The notes beneath the pieces were generated by a model. The model had not been told where the DNA came from. It was given only the letters and a program-made list of their open reading frames with translations, and searched no databases. Position numbers and translations under genes: made by a program. Shown piece by piece: positions 13,922 through 16,003 of a DNA stretch of 16,003 nt (the first letter of the stretch is position 1; the number at the start of each line of letters is the position of its first letter). The stretch is from Ruminiclostridium sp. (lineage in GTDB: Bacteria; Bacillota; Clostridia; Oscillospirales; Oscillospiraceae): assembly GCA_021442645.1 (NCBI GenBank), contig JABUSR010000149.1, positions 1-16,003 on the forward strand, written 5' to 3'.

Positions 13922-14511
13922 TGGAAAATATCACTAGCCTGCTTTCCATTGCGCTGGGCGCAGTTCTGATTAACAACTTCATCCTGTCCCAGTTCCTGGG
14001 CATCTGCCCCTTCATGGGCGTCTCCAAGAAGATTGATACTGCACTGGGCATGGGTATGGCAGTTATCTTTGTTATGGCCGTGGCATCTGCCGTTAACTGG
14101 CCCATCAACAACTACATCCTAGTGCCAAACAATCTGGGCTTTATGCAGACCGTGACCTTCATCCTGGTCATCGCATCTCTGGTCCAGTTTGTGGAAATGT
14201 TCCTGCAGAAGGCTGTGCCTTCTCTGTACGAAGCACTGGGCGTTTACCTGCCCCTGATTACCACCAACTGCGCCGTGCTGGGTGTCACCCTGCAGAATGC
14301 GCAGAAGGGCTACAGCTTCGGCGAAGCTCTGACCTATGGTATCTTCGGCGGTGTCGGCTTCCTGGTTGCTATCGTTCTGTTCGCAAGTGTTCGTGAGCGT
14401 ATGGAGTTCGCCAAGACTCCGAAGGCCTTTGAAGGCTTCCCCATTGCTCTGGTGGCCGCCAGCTTGATCGCTCTGGCATTCATGGGCTTCTCCGGCCTGA
14501 AAGTTTGGTAA
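13921..14511 (+). CDS. rnfA: Electron transport complex subunit RnfA
   Basis: A 196-residue membrane subunit with six helices. It has NNFILSQFLGICPFMGVSK at the N terminus and PLITTNCAVLGVTLQNA in the middle, each with the conserved Cys (GICP and TTNCA) matching those of RnfE. It forms the membrane core through which electrons cross and to which ion movement is coupled. Na+ versus H+ specificity cannot be told from the sequence here. Its start overlaps the rnfE stop by one base, and rnfB follows 21 bases downstream. Confidence 0.97.
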   Translation: MENITSLLSIALGAVLINNFILSQFLGICPFMGVSKKIDTALGMGMAVIFVMAVASAVNWPINNYILVPNNLGFMQTVTFILVIASLVQFVEMFLQKAVPSLYEALGVYLPLITTNCAVLGVTLQNAQKGYSFGEALTYGIFGGVGFLVAIVLFASVRERMEFAKTPKAFEGFPIALVAASLIALAFMGFSGLKVW

Positions 14512-14532
14512 GAAGGAGGCGAGGAAAGAATT

Positions 14533-15501
14533 ATGAGTACTACTATTTTAGCCCCTATCGTTCTGACGATCCTGGGTATCATTTTCGGTATCATTCTGGC
14601 CATCGCTTCCAAGGTCTTCGCGGTGGAAAAGGATCCCCGCGAGGAAGCCATCAGCGAGATTCTGCCCGGCGCAAACTGCGGCGGCTGCGGCTACCCCGGC
14701 TGCGGCGGTTATGCCAACTCTGTGGTCAAGGGGCTCGCTCCTGTCGACGCCTGTGCCCCCGGTGGTGCTGAACTCGCCAAGAAGATCGGCGAAATCATGG
14801 GTGTTGAGGTCGAGGAAGGCGTGCCCAAGGTTGCTCAGGTCATGTGTACCGGCGGCGGCTTCGAAAAGACCCGTTATGACTACGTTGGTCTGTCCAGCTG
14901 TCTGGCTGTCTCTCGCGTGTCTTCGGGCCCCCTGCAGTGCTCCTATGGCTGCTTGGGCGGCGGCGACTGCGTGGACGCCTGTAAGTTTGACGCTATCCAT
15001 ATCGTGAATGGTGTTGCTGAAGTTGATGTGGATAAGTGCGTGGCCTGTAACGCCTGCGTTACCGCCTGCCCCAAGAACATCATCAAGATTATCCCCCGCA
15101 ACTCCAAGAAGTATGTCGAGCTGCGTTGCTCCTCTCACGACAAGGGCCCCGCTACCCGTCAGTCCTGCGACAACGGTTGTATCGGTTGTAAGCTGTGCGT
15201 GAAGGCCTGCCCCAAGGAAGGCGCCATCATCATGGACAACTTCCTGGCAAAGATCGACTACGAAATCTGCATCGGTTGCGGCCTGTGCTCCCGCGCATGT
15301 CCCCGCCAGCTGATCACTGTGGACGGCAAGGTTCTGCCGCCCAAGCCCAAGAAGGAAACCCCCAAGGCAGCAGAGTCAGCTCCCGCAGCTCCTGCCGCTG
15401 AGGCTCCCAAGGCAGCAGATCCGGCTCCTGCAGCCCCTTCTGCTGAGGCTCCTAAGGCTGAAGATGCAGCACCTGCTGCAGAGGCACCCAAGGCCGAGTA
15501 A
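14533..15501 (+). CDS. rnfB: Electron transport complex subunit RnfB with Ala/Pro-rich tail
   Basis: A 322-residue ferredoxin-interacting subunit. An N-terminal anchor (about 5-28) is followed by a four-Cys site CGGCGYPGC plus Cys 74 (Cys 49, 52, 57, 74). Several ferredoxin sites follow: CSYGCLGGGDCVDAC, CVACNACVTACP, CIGCKLCVKACP and CIGCGLCSRACP. This multi-cluster form is typical of clostridial and acetogen RnfB. Residues ~275-322 are a low-complexity tail of Ala, Pro, Lys and Glu in which AEAPKA occurs three times (starts 15397, 15442, 15478). The tail is probably a flexible linker or surface extension, not part of the fold. The ribosome site is GAGG at 14521 or AAGGAGG at 14513. Last gene of the operon, followed by a terminator. 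Confidence 0.96.
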   Translation: MSTTILAPIVLTILGIIFGIILAIASKVFAVEKDPREEAISEILPGANCGGCGYPGCGGYANSVVKGLAPVDACAPGGAELAKKIGEIMGVEVEEGVPKVAQVMCTGGGFEKTRYDYVGLSSCLAVSRVSSGPLQCSYGCLGGGDCVDACKFDAIHIVNGVAEVDVDKCVACNACVTACPKNIIKIIPRNSKKYVELRCSSHDKGPATRQSCDNGCIGCKLCVKACPKEGAIIMDNFLAKIDYEICIGCGLCSRACPRQLITVDGKVLPPKPKKETPKAAESAPAAPAAEAPKAADPAPAAPSAEAPKAEDAAPAAEAPKAE

Positions 15502-15521
15502 TCGTAACACAGTTTATACGG

Positions 15522-15556
15522 AAAACGCCGGGATGGATTTCCATCCCGGCGTTTTT
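15522..15556 (+). terminator. Intrinsic terminator of the rnf operon
   Basis: AAAACGCCGGGATGG (15522-15536) pairs perfectly with CCATCCCGGCGTTTT (15541-15555) around ATTT, ending in a six-T run. The stem is GC-rich with an A tract upstream and a T tract downstream, so it could also work in reverse. Confidence 0.95.
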
Positions 15557-15633
15557 TGTCCCCGGAGCATCAGATTATCGGCACTAGGGCGAAGCAACTT
15601 TGCAACAAAATTTCTGAAATCAGGAAAAAACGG

Positions 15634-15662
15634 TTGACATCAAAGGGAATGTGTGGTATTCT
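15634..15662 (+). promoter_or_regulatory. Strong promoter of the tRNA cluster
   Basis: A perfect -35 TTGACA (15634-15639) and TATTCT (15657-15662) are separated by 17 bp, with TGG just before the -10 (extended element). Transcription would begin near 15669, about 29 bases before the first tRNA. Confidence 0.85.
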
Positions 15663-15697
15663 AAGCAAGCTAACGGTTCGGGCAAATCGCAATCTGT

Positions 15698-15771
15698 GCG
15701 GGTGTAGTTCAATGGTAGAATCCCAGCCTTCCAAGCTGGTCGCGTGGGTTCGATTCCCATCACCCGCTCCA
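15698..15771 (+). tRNA. tRNA-Gly (anticodon TCC)
   Basis: Acceptor GCGGGTG pairs with CACCCGC. The anticodon stem CCAGC/GCTGG encloses CTTCCAA with anticodon TCC at 15730-15732. A T-arm with GTTCGATTC is present and the CCA end is encoded (15769-15771). Confidence 0.95.
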
Positions 15772-15829
15772 ATTCAATTTGGCAGCGGAAGGCCGACCAA
15801 GCGGAGGATTCATCCCACCGCGCTCTTAT

Positions 15830-15906
<77 letters not shown>

Positions 15907-15936
15907 TTTTTCTCCACTGCTTGCAATTGAATATTT

Positions 15937-16003
15937 GGTGGGTATAGCTCAGTTGGTTAGAGCACCGGATTGTGGTTCCGGGTGTCGAGGGTTCGAGTCC
16001 CTT
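15937..16003 (+). tRNA. tRNA-His (anticodon GTG), partial at window edge
   Basis: Acceptor GTGGGTA (15938-15944) is preceded by the extra G at 15937 expected for tRNA-His. The D-arm is AGCTCAGTTGGTTAGAGC. Anticodon stem CCGGA/TCCGG encloses TTGTGGT with anticodon GTG at 15972-15974. The T-arm GGTTCGAGTCCCT reaches the window end; the 3' acceptor strand is missing. Confidence 0.92.

Overview
The window looks like chromosome from a Gram-positive Clostridia-type bacterium, probably of the Oscillospiraceae/Ruminococcaceae kind. Supporting signs are AGGAGG ribosome sites before almost every gene, GTG and TTG starts, a clostridial-type rnfCDGEAB operon, a clostridial-type 5S rRNA tail and moderately high G+C. 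The genus cannot be fixed from the sequence.

Layout. Bases 1-59 are the 3' end of a 5S rRNA, followed by a strong terminator. Next is a two-gene operon (200-3420): a MarR-type repressor, with a palindromic operator in its own upstream region, and a 932-residue DHA2-type MFS exporter. The exporter has a Gly-His cytoplasmic tail and a large extracellular domain containing three 71-residue repeats. A non-coding gap (3421-3760) holds two long inverted-repeat structures and perhaps a decayed gene fragment.

The block 3761-7949 is a membrane-lipid unit. On the minus strand, a TVP38/VTT membrane protein, pssA and psd form an operon that makes phosphatidylethanolamine and perhaps distributes it across the membrane. 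Divergent from it is an OmpR-type response regulator and histidine kinase pair. The shared 178-bp intergenic region carries four CTTAC-type direct repeats spaced about one helical turn apart, just upstream of a candidate -10 for the lipid operon. I infer that the kinase/regulator pair controls the lipid genes. In hand-counted lines this block is generally lower in G+C than the rnf genes.

Region 7965-10054 holds two paralogous SGNH/GDSL hydrolases, both on the minus strand, flanking an unrecognised acidic 124-residue protein on the plus strand. One hydrolase keeps Ser-Asp-His. The other has Gly for the nucleophile and Asn for the Asp, so it may be a pseudoenzyme.

Region 10299-15501 is a complete rnfCDGEAB operon encoding the membrane ferredoxin:NAD+ oxidoreductase, which couples electron flow to ion pumping. 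It has a candidate promoter upstream and a strong intrinsic terminator downstream. The window ends in a tRNA cluster, Gly(TCC)-Arg(TCT)-His(GTG, cut by the edge), behind a consensus-like promoter.

The best leads for something undescribed are the repeat-bearing extracellular domain of the exporter, the regulated VTT-pssA-psd unit, and the catalytically altered SGNH paralogue.
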